The notes under the pieces were generated by a model. The model did no database searches. It was given only the letters and a program-made list of their open reading frames with translations, and was not told the DNA's origin. Below, piece by piece: positions 8,440 through 16,333 of a stretch of DNA of 64,000 bases (positions within the stretch are counted from its first letter, which is position 1; each line of letters opens with the position of its first letter). The translations under genes were made by a program, and so were the position numbers. Source of the stretch: JBBRCE01 sp038205115 (GTDB lineage Bacteria > Planctomycetota > Planctomycetia > Pirellulales > JBBRCE01); contig JBBRCE010000022.1 of assembly GCA_038205115.1 (NCBI GenBank), positions 1 through 64,000 on the forward strand, written 5' to 3'.

Positions 8440-8480
8440 AATCGCCTCGCTAGTGCATCTCTGCCGCCAGCGAGGCGATT
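8440..8480 (-). terminator. intrinsic terminator of the helix-hairpin-helix gene
   Basis: AATCGCCTCGCT (8440-8451) and AGCGAGGCGATT (8469-8480) are exact reverse complements, a 12-bp stem. On the minus strand the stem is followed by tcgttttc. It begins about 40 bases after the stop codon at 8522. Confidence 0.7.
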
Positions 8481-8521
8481 GTCGATTGCTTCTTGTCAGC
8501 TGTCGCCAAACTGTTGGCGGG

Positions 8522-10081
8522 TTACTTCGACGCGCGATAACCGGCCTTTACGGCATCCGCTTCGGTCATCCAACTGCCCTCTTTGGTCTTGCCATACCAT
8601 TGGTCGCCTTCCAGGTGGAACACCTTTGACTCGGAATTCACCCAGACCAGCCCTTTTTTGGGCGGTGTGCGGGCGACGATGTCGCTGCTGGCGGCCGGGG
8701 TCTTGACTTCGGACTTGATCATCACCAGATCTTTGACCTTGGCGTATTCGGCCGCGCCTAGAACTTTTTCGAGTTCGGCAACGGTCTTGAACGGCCGAGC
8801 GGCCATAATCTTGGCCGAGCGCTGTTCGCCAATGCCGGGCAACGAGTCGAGCTGCTCTGCCGTGGCAGCGTTCAGGTCGATCTTTTCACCAGTCTTGGGC
8901 ACTTCGGTCTTGGTGGTCTTGGTATCCGTCTTCGGATCGGTCTTCGTCACCACCGGCGGAGTTTTGGTGTCCGGCTTCGCAGTGACGGGGGTTTTCGGTT
9001 CGGGCTTGGTCGTCGTCGCCGGCGTGGTGGTTTTGGTTTCGGTTTTAGTGACCGGCGTCTTGACTTCCGCAGCGCCAAACGTAATTTCGCTCTTGAATTT
9101 GTCGATCAGCGACTGCGAAATTTCCGCACGCTTTTCCAGATCGTCCAGCGACTTGAACGGCCGCCCTGCCATCAGCTTCTTTGCCGTCGCTTCGCCAACG
9201 CCGTCGAGCGCTTTCAGTTGTGCTTCATCCGCATTGTTGACGTCGACTTTGGCGGCCGACGTTTTGGGATCAACCTTAGGCGTAGCTTTTGGATCAGTCT
9301 TTGGCGTAACTTTGGGATCGGTCTTGGGCGTGACCTTGGGGTCCGGTTTGGGTTCAGCCGTGGGCGTGGGCTTCGGATCGACCTTAACGGTTGTCACCGG
9401 CGGTTTTGCCTCTGCTGAGCCAAACGTGATTTCGCCTTTGAATTTGTCGATCAAGGTCTGCGAAACTTCCGATCGCTTCTCAAGATCCGCCAGTGATTTG
9501 AAGGGGCGCGTCGCCATCAGTTTTTTGGCAGTTGCTTCGCCAACGCCGTCGAGTGCTTTCAACTCGGCTTCATCGGCTTTGTTGATGTCAACTTTGCCGG
9601 CCGCCTTGGGCGCGTCTTTGGTGACGGCTTTCTTTTCTTCCGTCTTGGTTGCCGGAGTTGGCGTTTTGGTTTCGACTTTGGTGGCTGGCTTTGTCGGTTC
9701 CGGTTTGGTTACTTCCGGTTTGGTTACCGCCGGCTTTGTTTTGGCCGGAGCCTTGGGCGTTTCCTTTTTGACGTCGACCTTGGCCGGTTTGGGTTCTTCT
9801 TTCTTTTCGGATGCGCCGCCCTTGAGGACGACTTCGGCGCGAATTTTTTCGACATCGGCTCCGCTCAGGCCGGCCTTGGTTTCCAGATCCTTGTAGCTGG
9901 CATACGGGCGGTTATCGACGATCTTTTTGGCCTTGGCCGCGCCGATCCCCGGCAATTCTTTGAGCTGCGCTTCGGAAGCGGTATTGAGGTTGACTTTTTC
10001 AGCCGCAAAAAGCGTGGCGGTCGAAAGCGCCAGACTCAGCGCAAATAGTCCTGCCGTCAATGTATGTCGCCAGATGTTCAT
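8522..10081 (-). CDS. secreted protein with four helix-hairpin-helix (ComEA-like) repeats
   Basis: 519 residues from the ATG at 10079-10081 (GGAG upstream), with a signal peptide ending FAAEK. Four ComEA-type HhH units are visible: about residues 27-75 (VNLNTASEAQLKELPGIGAAKA), 160-220 (VDINKADEAELKALDGVGEATA), 285-340 (VDVNNADEAQLKALDGVGEATA) and 405-460 (IDLNAATAEQLDSLPGIGEQRS). Repeats 2 and 3 are nearly identical and so recently duplicated. They are joined by Lys/Thr/Pro-rich linkers that must be flexible. A C-terminal stretch GLVWVNSESKVFHLEGDQWYGKTKEG is a small beta motif found on other ComEA-like proteins. HhH units of this type bind double-stranded DNA; the export signal suggests DNA contact outside the cytoplasm, as in DNA uptake or envelope-nucleoid attachment. 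Single-unit ComEA is known; four units with long linkers is unusual. Confidence 0.88.
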   Translation of the reverse strand: MNIWRHTLTAGLFALSLALSTATLFAAEKVNLNTASEAQLKELPGIGAAKAKKIVDNRPYASYKDLETKAGLSGADVEKIRAEVVLKGGASEKKEEPKPAKVDVKKETPKAPAKTKPAVTKPEVTKPEPTKPATKVETKTPTPATKTEEKKAVTKDAPKAAGKVDINKADEAELKALDGVGEATAKKLMATRPFKSLADLEKRSEVSQTLIDKFKGEITFGSAEAKPPVTTVKVDPKPTPTAEPKPDPKVTPKTDPKVTPKTDPKATPKVDPKTSAAKVDVNNADEAQLKALDGVGEATAKKLMAGRPFKSLDDLEKRAEISQSLIDKFKSEITFGAAEVKTPVTKTETKTTTPATTTKPEPKTPVTAKPDTKTPPVVTKTDPKTDTKTTKTEVPKTGEKIDLNAATAEQLDSLPGIGEQRSAKIMAARPFKTVAELEKVLGAAEYAKVKDLVMIKSEVKTPAASSDIVARTPPKKGLVWVNSESKVFHLEGDQWYGKTKEGSWMTEADAVKAGYRASK

Positions 10082-10570
10082 GGGGTCGTTCTCCGGGAAG
10101 TTAGCAATCCGCGCAAAAAGCTGCGCGGTCATCGCATGGGGTTGGCAAAGATCAGAGCTTGTTGAATTTGCTTGCATTATAACTTGTCGCAACCGTGCGA
10201 ATGCAAGCATTCTCGGCAGGATTTTCGCAGCCACGCCCAGGGCCGCTTCAGCCGGCGGTTGGCTGGTAACGATCGGCGAAACCTGAGTGGCGGGCAAGGC
10301 AGGCGTTGAGGCAGGGCGCGTGGCGGGCCGCATTCAATTCTCTGCGAATTGCTGGCAACCACGCCGGTCATTCTCAACTACGCGGCGTCGGCGAAACAGT
10401 TCGATCGGACAAAAAAAAATCGCCGAGTGTACCGCGTCGGCATTTGCTGACTTAACCGTGAACTACTACCGACTGGCGAAAATCCTCTGGCCCGCGCGCC
10501 CGGAGCATTGACGCCTTGGCTGGGGTACCGAAAATGAACCGCTTCTCGAACCCACTCGGATCAACTCGCT
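10082..10570. other. intergenic stretch of 489 bases
   Basis: Between the divergent HhH and ispD genes. It holds a probable promoter for the HhH gene near 10180 and an A-run (10410-10419). The stretch 10280-10335 is G+C-rich and repetitive. No gene is supported; the frame that extends the HhH protein upstream here is Pro/Ala-rich chance sequence. Confidence 0.5.
10176..10206 (-). promoter_or_regulatory. candidate sigma-70 promoter of the HhH gene
   Basis: On the minus strand TATAAT (complement of 10176-10181) is preceded 19 bases upstream by TTGCAT (10201-10206). The -10 is perfect; the -35 is partial and the spacer is two bases long. It lies about 95 bases before the ATG. Confidence 0.4.
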
Positions 10571-11311
10571 ATGCCAAACTTTGCTGTGATTTTGCCGGCC
10601 GCCGGCAAGAGTAGCCGTTTCAAAGACAAAAACTACAAGAAGCCATTTGCGCCACTGGGCGGTCGAGCGGTGTGGCTGTATTCGGCCGAGCGGTTTCTCA
10701 ATCGGCCTGATGTCAAGCAGGTGTTGCTGGTGATTTCGCCGGAAGATCGCGAGGATTTCGATTTCAAATTCTCGGCCAACGTGGCCATCTTGGGCATCGA
10801 CGTCGTCGAGGGCGGCGACGAGCGGGCGGATTCCGTCCAGCGCGCGCTGGCCCGCGTGCGCGCCGACTGTGACTATGTGGCCATTCACGACGCGGCCCGC
10901 CCCTGCCTGGCCGACGTCTGGATCGACAACGTTTTTGCCGCTGCCGTGAAATCCGAAGCCGCCATTCTTGCCATTCCGGTGGCAGGCACGCTGAAACGGG
11001 CCGCGGCTGATCAAACCATCAGCGAAACGGTGCCCCGCGCCGGCCTGTGGGAAGCGCAAACGCCGCAGGTCTTCCGTCGCACGCTGCTACTCGAAGCCTA
11101 CGCCCAGCGTGGCGATTTTCAGGCCACCGACGATTCCCAACTGGTCGAACGACTTGGTCGCAAGGTGACGCTGGTGCCCGGCTCGCCCATCAATCTCAAA
11201 ATTGCCACGCGTGAAGACCTCCGCCTGGCCGAACAAGCGCTGAAGGCGTTACCGAAGCCCCGGCTCGACAACCACGCGCATCCGTTTGCCGGCGACGATA
11301 TTTGGCGGTGA
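10571..11311 (+). CDS. ispD: 2-C-methyl-D-erythritol 4-phosphate cytidylyltransferase
   Basis: IspD converts MEP and CTP to CDP-ME, the third step of the MEP isoprenoid pathway. 246 residues. The glycosyltransferase-A fold cytidylyltransferase signature opens the protein: AVILPAAGKSSRF, where the loop binds CTP, with a Lys in KKPF. Further family motifs are GGDERADSVQRAL, IHDAARPCL (metal-binding Asp), AQTPQVFR, and the C-terminal INLKIATREDLRLAE. The length is normal, and the extra C-terminal tail (PRLDNHAHPFAGDDIWR) is a little longer than in E. coli. The tail overlaps no other gene. Confidence 0.93.
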   Translation: MPNFAVILPAAGKSSRFKDKNYKKPFAPLGGRAVWLYSAERFLNRPDVKQVLLVISPEDREDFDFKFSANVAILGIDVVEGGDERADSVQRALARVRADCDYVAIHDAARPCLADVWIDNVFAAAVKSEAAILAIPVAGTLKRAAADQTISETVPRAGLWEAQTPQVFRRTLLLEAYAQRGDFQATDDSQLVERLGRKVTLVPGSPINLKIATREDLRLAEQALKALPKPRLDNHAHPFAGDDIWR

Positions 11312-11317
11312 GGAGCA

Positions 11318-11360
11318 GGGGGCAGAGAGAGAGACGAGAGAGACGAGAGGGGCGTAGGGC
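11318..11360. repeat. purine-rich low-complexity tract
   Basis: A run of G/A-only triplets and GAGA units (gcagagagagagacgagaga and following) of about 40 bases just after ispD. Its complement is the polypyrimidine type that can form triplex DNA. No coding function. Confidence 0.55.
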
Positions 11361-11410
11361 CGGGGAACGAGATTGCAGAGTCGACTTCAAACGCAATTTT
11401 TTGAAAGGAA

Positions 11411-11785
11411 ATGAAAATGCAGGTGCGACGTTTTCGTGACTTGTTGGCTTGGCAACGGGCGATGGAATTGGCTGAGTTGATTTACGAGATCAGCGCCAAG
11501 TTCCCGAACGCAGAGCGATTTGGATTGACTGACCAGCTTCGTCGAGCTGCGGTTTCGGTGCCAAGCAACATCGCGGAAGGGCATGACCGAAACTCGACGC
11601 GAGAATTCGTTCATTTTTTATCGATCGCGCGCGGTTCACTCGCCGAAGTCGAAACTCAGCTAGAATTAGCCGACCGATTGAAGTTTCGCGATTCGGAAGT
11701 CTTCGGCCCGGCCTATCCACTAATCGATCAAGTCGGACGTTTAATTTCCGGATTGTCAAAATCACTTCGTCAGCGCGATTCATAA
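11411..11785 (+). CDS. four-helix bundle protein (S23/IVP family)
   Basis: 124 residues with the family's features: FRDLLAWQRAMELAELIYE, then FPNAERFGLTDQLRRAAVSVPSNIAEG, and a last helix pair LSIARGSLAEVETQLELA. Relatives are named after the protein encoded in intervening sequences of some 23S rRNA genes and are also found as scattered stand-alone genes; they form homo-oligomeric rings or pentamers, and their function is not known. AAAGGAAATGAAAATG gives a good RBS. No rRNA is nearby. It stands alone between ispD and tyrS, flanked by low-complexity purine and pyrimidine tracts, which may mark an insertion. Confidence 0.85.
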   Translation: MKMQVRRFRDLLAWQRAMELAELIYEISAKFPNAERFGLTDQLRRAAVSVPSNIAEGHDRNSTREFVHFLSIARGSLAEVETQLELADRLKFRDSEVFGPAYPLIDQVGRLISGLSKSLRQRDS

Positions 11786-11847
11786 ACCGTGTACTTTCGC
11801 CATCCATTCCATCAACCATACCGATCAAGTCGTCATGTCAAATCCCT

Positions 11848-11898
11848 CTTTCACCTCCGCCTCTTCCGCCTCTTCCGTCCCTTCCTCCCCCCTCGCCC
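11848..11898. repeat. pyrimidine-rich low-complexity tract before tyrS
   Basis: Repeats of cctcttccg and ccctcctccc-type sequence. If a start at 11835 were used it would encode a Ser/Ala/Pro-rich head that homologues of TyrRS do not have; the tract is probably upstream, non-coding sequence. Confidence 0.5.
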
Positions 11899-11903
11899 CT
11901 CAC

Positions 11904-13190
11904 ATGCCCGTTCCCCTGATCCCCGACCTCCGCTACCGCGGCTTGATTCACCAAACGACGGACGACGCGAACCTGCCGGCTTGGTTGGCGGCCGAATCGC
12001 GGACGGTGTATGCCGGATTTGATCCGACAGCCGATAGTTTGCACGTCGGCTCGTTGATGCCGCTGCTGATGCTGCGCCGGTTTCAGCGCGCGGGCCATCG
12101 GCCGATTGCCGTGGTCGGCGGCGCGACCGGAATGATTGGCGATCCCAGTGGCAAAAGCGAAGAGCGCAAACTGCTCTCCAAAGATACGCTCCAGGCGAAC
12201 CTCGCCGGCATCGCAGCGCAAATGCGCAGCTTTTTGGATTTTTCGCCCGGACCAACTTCAGCTCTCCTACTGAATAACAACGACTGGATGAGCTCGTTCA
12301 GCTTTTTGGAATTTCTCCGCGATGTCGGCAAACATTTTCCGGTCAATGTGATGCTGGCCAAGGATTCCGTCAAAGCGCGTTTGGAACGGGCGGATAGCGG
12401 CATGAGTTACACCGAGTTCAGTTACATGCTGCTGCAAGCGTACGATTTCGTGCATCTCAACCAGCAGCATGGTTGTCAGTTGCAAGTCGGCGGTAGCGAT
12501 CAGTGGGGCAACATCACCGCCGGCATCGATCTGGGCCGCCGGCTGCACGGCGTGCAACTCTACGGCATCACGAACCCGCTGCTGACCAAAAGCGACGGCG
12601 GAAAGATGGGCAAAACCGAGTCCGGCGCCATTTGGCTTTCGGCCGCGCGAACAAGTCCCTACGCTTTTTACCAATACTGGATCAATGTCGACGACGCCGA
12701 TGCCGGCAAGTGTCTGCGATTTTTAACCGAATTGGATCACGCCGAAATCGAATCGCTGGACGACGCGCGTACCGCCAATCCCAGCGCTCGCGACAGTCAA
12801 CGCCGCCTGGCGGAGTCGCTCACGCAGCTCATTCACGGACAAAGTGGGCTGGATGCCGCGCGGCGAGCGACAGAAATCTTTTTTGGGGCCGAAATTGGCC
12901 AGCTCAGTGACGCCCAGCTCACGGACATCTTTGCCGATGTGCCCAATAAAGAACTACCGCGCGAAAAACTCTCCGGCGAAGGCCTGAAAATCATCGACGC
13001 ACTGATTGCTTGCGGCCTGGCCAGAAACAGCAGCGACGCGCGTCGCACCATCGAGCAAGGTGGCGCGTACGTGAATAACCGGCGCGTCGATTCCATCGCC
13101 CGTCAACTGACCGCGGCCGATCTGGCCAGCGAAACCGTGCTGGTCCTCCGCACCGGCAAGCGCAAATACGGCCTGCTGAAATTCGCGTGA
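11904..13190 (+). CDS. tyrS: tyrosyl-tRNA synthetase
   Basis: Attaches Tyr to its tRNA; class I synthetase. 428 residues from the ATG at 11904. An earlier in-frame ATG at 11835 would add a low-complexity head, so I reject it. The HIGH equivalent is HVGSL in YAGFDPTADSLHVGS, GGSDQWGNITAGIDL carries Tyr-binding residues, and the KMSKS loop is KMGKTESG. The C-terminal about 70 residues (LARNSSDARRTIEQGGAYVNNRR) form the S4-type tRNA-binding domain found in bacterial TyrRS. The RBS is not obvious in the pyrimidine-rich leader. Confidence 0.95.
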   Translation: MPVPLIPDLRYRGLIHQTTDDANLPAWLAAESRTVYAGFDPTADSLHVGSLMPLLMLRRFQRAGHRPIAVVGGATGMIGDPSGKSEERKLLSKDTLQANLAGIAAQMRSFLDFSPGPTSALLLNNNDWMSSFSFLEFLRDVGKHFPVNVMLAKDSVKARLERADSGMSYTEFSYMLLQAYDFVHLNQQHGCQLQVGGSDQWGNITAGIDLGRRLHGVQLYGITNPLLTKSDGGKMGKTESGAIWLSAARTSPYAFYQYWINVDDADAGKCLRFLTELDHAEIESLDDARTANPSARDSQRRLAESLTQLIHGQSGLDAARRATEIFFGAEIGQLSDAQLTDIFADVPNKELPREKLSGEGLKIIDALIACGLARNSSDARRTIEQGGAYVNNRRVDSIARQLTAADLASETVLVLRTGKRKYGLLKFA

Positions 13191-13205
13191 CGCAAAAGGG
13201 TTGTT

Positions 13206-13688
13206 TTACGTAATCTTGACGTGCGTCACGGCCAGCGCCGGCAACTCGACGATCGCCAGCGTATGCGGATTTGCGCGATACAGCGCGCCGGGATTCAGCA
13301 GAATCGTTTTTCCATGTTTCGTATTCTGGGCGACATGCGTGTGTCCCGTGCAAACCAAATCGTACTGACCTCCTTCCACGGTTTCGCGCAAGCGAGTTGA
13401 ATCGTCGCCATGCAGGACGGCGATGCGAATTTGTTCCCAATTGAGTTCCGCGAATCGATCGTGGCAATGCTGTCCGGCGGCCTCGATCGCTTCTCGCAAC
13501 GAACGGGCATGGTCGACATTTCCGAACACAAAGTGCGTGGGCCAGGCGGAAAACAGCGGCACCACTTCCTCTGTGCCAAGATCACCGCAGTGAATCACGC
13601 GTTCGACATTCAGGCTTTCCAGCATCCGCGCCGCGGCGCGGGTGTTCTCCACGTGCCCATGCGTGTCACTGACCACGCCAATCAACAT
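13206..13688 (-). CDS. calcineurin-like phosphodiesterase, YfcE/MJ0936 type
   Basis: 160 residues from the ATG at 13686-13688. Metallophosphoesterase motifs in order: GVVSDTHGH (D-x-H), HCGDLG (GD), VFGNVDH (GN-x-D), HGDD, and GHTHV (GH-x-H), all of which bind the two metal ions. YfcE and MJ0936 cleave phosphodiesters in vitro; the natural substrate is unknown. Its stop faces that of tyrS 16 bases away. Confidence 0.9.
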   Translation of the reverse strand: MLIGVVSDTHGHVENTRAAARMLESLNVERVIHCGDLGTEEVVPLFSAWPTHFVFGNVDHARSLREAIEAAGQHCHDRFAELNWEQIRIAVLHGDDSTRLRETVEGGQYDLVCTGHTHVAQNTKHGKTILLNPGALYRANPHTLAIVELPALAVTHVKIT

Positions 13689-13814
13689 AAGATGCTCGCT
13701 TGATGCCTTGGAAAACCGCTGGTCAGTTTTGTTGAGTTTGGGTCGCGGATGGTGTCCCAACAGTTTATAGTAACGCCGGTTTTTCGTTTCCGAAACGTAC
13801 GAGTCGCCGACACT

Positions 13815-14624
13815 ATGGACTATACCTCAGCTCAACTAGTGGCCGGCATCTGCCTGGCGTTGCTGCTACTTTGGCTGATCGTGCGCTTGCTTCGCGCGCT
13901 GCTGAACAGCCCGCACTCGCCGCCGCTCACGGTGTTGTACTGGATCAACCAGTTGATTACCAGGATTATGTGGCGTTCCGAAATTTCCGGTCCGATGCCG
14001 GCCGACGAGGGTCACGGCGCCGTCATTGTTTGCAACCACGTCAGTGGGATCGATCCGCTAGTGATTCAACTCTCCACGCAGCGCGTCGTCCACTGGATGG
14101 TGGCGCGCGAATACATGCTGCACTGGACCATGGCCTGGGGCTTTCGCATTCTGCAAGCGATTCCGGTCAATCGCGGCGGAATCGATACTGCTGCCACCAA
14201 ATCGGCCATTCGACTGGCCAGCCAGGGCGAACTGGTCGGCATGTTTCCCGAAGGCCGAATTAACGACTCGGGCAAACTGATGATTCCCGGCCGGCCCGGC
14301 GCGATCGTCGTGGCGCTCAAAGCCAAGGTGCCCATCATTCCGTGTTACATTGTCGGCACGCCCTACAACGGCAGCCCGACGCAGAGCCTGATCATGATGG
14401 CACATGCGCGGCTGACGATCGGCAAACCCATCGATCTGTCCGAATTTTACAATCGCGAGCGCGAGCCGGCAGTCGTCGAGCTACTGACGCGTCGCGTGCT
14501 GGGCGCGATTGCCACGCTGGCCGGTCAGCCAGATTTTCCCGTCGAACTTGCCGGCCGACGCTGGCGGACCGCTGCGGACGACGATCCGGCGGACGTCGCC
14601 GCTGAGTCGGACTCGCCGGCCTAA
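13815..14624 (+). CDS. 1-acyl-glycerol-3-phosphate acyltransferase-like protein (PlsC family)
   Basis: 269 residues from the ATG at 13815 (MDYTSAQLV). An N-terminal membrane helix (LVAGICLALLLLWLIVRLL) precedes the acyltransferase domain: NHVSGIDPL is the H-x4-D catalytic motif, FPEGRINDSG the acceptor-binding EGR motif, and VPIIPCYIVGTP a later block. These match PlsC-type enzymes that put the second fatty acid on lysophosphatidic acid, but closely similar proteins act on other lipids, so I do not assign a symbol. The tail after about 240 is acidic and disordered. RNase P RNA follows about 110 bases later. Confidence 0.85.
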   Translation: MDYTSAQLVAGICLALLLLWLIVRLLRALLNSPHSPPLTVLYWINQLITRIMWRSEISGPMPADEGHGAVIVCNHVSGIDPLVIQLSTQRVVHWMVAREYMLHWTMAWGFRILQAIPVNRGGIDTAATKSAIRLASQGELVGMFPEGRINDSGKLMIPGRPGAIVVALKAKVPIIPCYIVGTPYNGSPTQSLIMMAHARLTIGKPIDLSEFYNREREPAVVELLTRRVLGAIATLAGQPDFPVELAGRRWRTAADDDPADVAAESDSPA

Positions 14625-14721
14625 TCGACCAAACAATGCGATTTCAGCGACCGCAGCTTCATGTGGTGGGCGACTGCCAACCGCACGTGGGCGGTCGCTC
14701 GCGTCTGCAGCCCGCCGCGGA

Positions 14722-14727
14722 TACAAT
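14722..14727 (+). promoter_or_regulatory. -10-like element of the RNase P RNA gene
   Basis: TACAAT sits about 8 bases before the predicted 5' end of the RNA. No clear -35 hexamer lies at the usual spacing, so the promoter is tentative. Confidence 0.35.
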
Positions 14728-14735
14728 CCACGACA

Positions 14736-15150
14736 AGGAGTGGGCAGGATGGCCGCTGGTCTGAACGAATTTCGTTTCAGACGGGAGGAAAGTCCGGGCT
14801 CCGCAGGGCACGATGGTGGGTAACGCCCACCGGCCGCAAGGCCCGGGAAAGTGCAACAGAAAGCAAACCGCCTCGTGGACGCCCCTTGGCGTTCACGCGG
14901 TAAGGGTGAAACGGTGAGGTAAGAGCTCACCAGCAGGTCGGGTGACCGCCTGGCTAGGTAAACCCCATCGGGAGCAAGGCCAAACAGGGAGCAAGTCGCG
15001 CGCAAGCGCGGCGCGGATCGGCCCGATCCGTTATCGACTTCCGGGTAGGCTGCTCGAGGCGCCGGGTAATCGGCGTCCTAGAGAAATGGCCATCGCGCGC
15101 GGCGAACGTGTTCGCCATGCGAACAGAACCCGGCTTACATGCCCACTTCT
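14736..15150 (+). ncRNA. rnpB: RNase P RNA, bacterial type A
   Basis: The conserved core is clear: GAGGAAAGTCCGGGCTCC at about 14784-14801 (strand of the P3/P4 region) and ACAGAACCCGGCTTA at about 15124-15138 (the 3' P4 strand), with the usual AGGGTGAAACGGTGAGGTAAGAGCTCACC segment between. The ends pair as P1: AGTGGGCA (14739-14746) with TGCCCACT (15140-15147), which sets the limits. TTTTTTT at 15150-15156 forms the terminator. The RNA is the catalytic part of RNase P that matures tRNA 5' ends. About 415 bases is a normal length for type A. I see no sign that the core is damaged. Confidence 0.95.
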
Positions 15151-15170
15151 TTTTTTGATCTTGCGCCGCA

Positions 15171-15205
15171 CCCCTGCCTGCTCTTCATCTAAGAACAGGC
15201 AGGGG
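15171..15205. repeat. long hairpin after the RNase P RNA gene
   Basis: CCCCTGCCTGCTCTT and AAGAACAGGCAGGGG (15191-15205) form a 15-bp stem with one mismatch and a five-base loop. There is no T-run on either side, so it may be a structural or bidirectional terminator element rather than a classical one. Confidence 0.6.
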
Positions 15206-15336
15206 ACAGCGGGCAATTCACATTTTTGCAGCCACCTCAGTCATCCGTCTTTGACGGACGCACAATCAGGTGGCGACGACAGCGACCGTCAGCCACGGTG
15301 TCGAACGGCTTTGCTCGATCGCCGTGACTCGCGACA

Positions 15337-15909
15337 CTACCAGTTTGATTTATCCGTTGTGCCATGACTGGACGGCGAACTCGAATGGGAGTGCGAATGC
15401 GAACTTGCTTCCGCCTGGCCATGAGCGGCTGGCTGGCCATGAGCGGCTGGCTTGGCGGACTGACCCGTTTGACCATCCGTCGCCGGCTGATCCAAAACTT
15501 TCAACAGCCGCGAGATACACAACGAGTTCATGCTGGTGTTGTGCTTTTCGGCTTCGTCAATCAAATACTCGTGCATGCACTTGGGCATCCGCACGGTGAT
15601 CACCTTGGTGGGCTCCGTGACGGCAGCCGCAGCGCCCTTTTTGGAACGCAAAGCATTGAACTGACGCTCAATCTCGGCGTACTCGTCCGTCACTTTGAAA
15701 GCTTCCAGGCTTTCCGGGGTGGGATAAGACTTGGCGACAATGCCATCCTTGCCCAGAATCTCGCGGAAGAACGTGGCCCAATCGGCGTTCTGATTAAACA
15801 GGCCATTGGCGATTGTGGCAATCCGATTGTGGCCCTGCGCCGCCTGACCATGCGAATGCGAGTCGGCGTGGTGGGCGTGAGACTGATGGGCCTCGTGGGT
15901 CGTCGTCAT
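15337..15909 (-). CDS. histidine-rich ribbon-helix-helix protein
   Basis: 190 residues. The N-terminus is unusually His-rich (HEAHQSHAHHADSHSHGQAAQGH), and the C-terminus has a second His/Ser cluster with an 18-base DNA repeat that encodes AAHGQP and AAHGQA. Between them a fold of about 90 residues carries TKVITVRMPKCMHEYLIDEAEKHNTSMN, which resembles the ribbon-helix-helix DNA-binding motif of HicB/CopG-like proteins: a beta strand ITVRMP, then two helices. His-rich ends in bacteria often bind Ni or Zn; a link to metal sensing is an inference. A 19-bp palindrome lies about 190 bases upstream. No partner toxin gene is next to it. Confidence 0.72.
   Translation of the reverse strand: MTTTHEAHQSHAHHADSHSHGQAAQGHNRIATIANGLFNQNADWATFFREILGKDGIVAKSYPTPESLEAFKVTDEYAEIERQFNALRSKKGAAAAVTEPTKVITVRMPKCMHEYLIDEAEKHNTSMNSLCISRLLKVLDQPATDGQTGQSAKPAAHGQPAAHGQAEASSHSHSHSSSPSSHGTTDKSNW
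15418..15453. repeat. 18-bp direct repeat (two copies) in the His-rich tail gene
   Basis: ggccatgagcggctggct occurs twice in a row. It encodes the AAHGQ-type repeats of the protein C-terminus on the minus strand. Confidence 0.75.
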
Positions 15910-16333
15910 CGTGTAAAATCTCCTAGCGAATCAAAACATTCAATTCCGCTGACCTCCATGGCCGCGGTTCTGAACTCATCTTGCAGTGCAGTCAAGCCTC
16001 GGTCCGATATCATTGCAGAGCTAGCGTTTACGTCGATTCTCCCGCAGTTGCTGACGCACCAGGCAGCCCTGCTCGATTTCGCGGCACGTCGCCCGTGCCT
16101 AATTATTAGGCACAACAGATTTTCACATCCGCCAACTGTCCACCACGGCGGCGCGCGCCGTTCGCTAGCATTGGGCTTGCTGTAAACTACGCTAAGGCAA
16201 TGGCTTGCAAGCAATGCTAAAAAAGTTACGTAAACCGTGGCCGTTTGGCTCCGGAAGAATCCAATGCTGGTGCGATCGCACCGCGTCTTTTCTACAGAAA
16301 TTACGTCTACACATCGTCAGCCAAGAGGAATTC
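15910..16333. other. intergenic stretch of 424 bases
   Basis: Between the divergent His-rich RHH gene and the split-barrel gene. It holds a 19-bp palindrome (16095-16113) and two GCTAGC hexamers (16020-16025, 16164-16169). The reading frame that extends the next gene upstream to 16205 lacks family features. No RNA is recognised. Confidence 0.5.
16095..16113. promoter_or_regulatory. 19-bp interrupted palindrome, candidate operator
   Basis: GTGCCTAATTATTAGGCAC is two 9-base arms around one T, and the arms are exact reverse complements. It lies between two divergent genes, about 190 bases from the His-rich RHH gene and 220 from the split-barrel gene. A dimeric regulator would fit; the RHH protein is one possible owner, by position only. 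Confidence 0.5.

Noticed and set aside
8583..9896. Long plus-strand frame of 437 codons opposite the HhH gene
   Set aside because: Ser/Val/Leu-rich, no RBS, antisense to a gene with clear motifs. It is a shadow of the high-G+C Lys/Thr/Pro codons.
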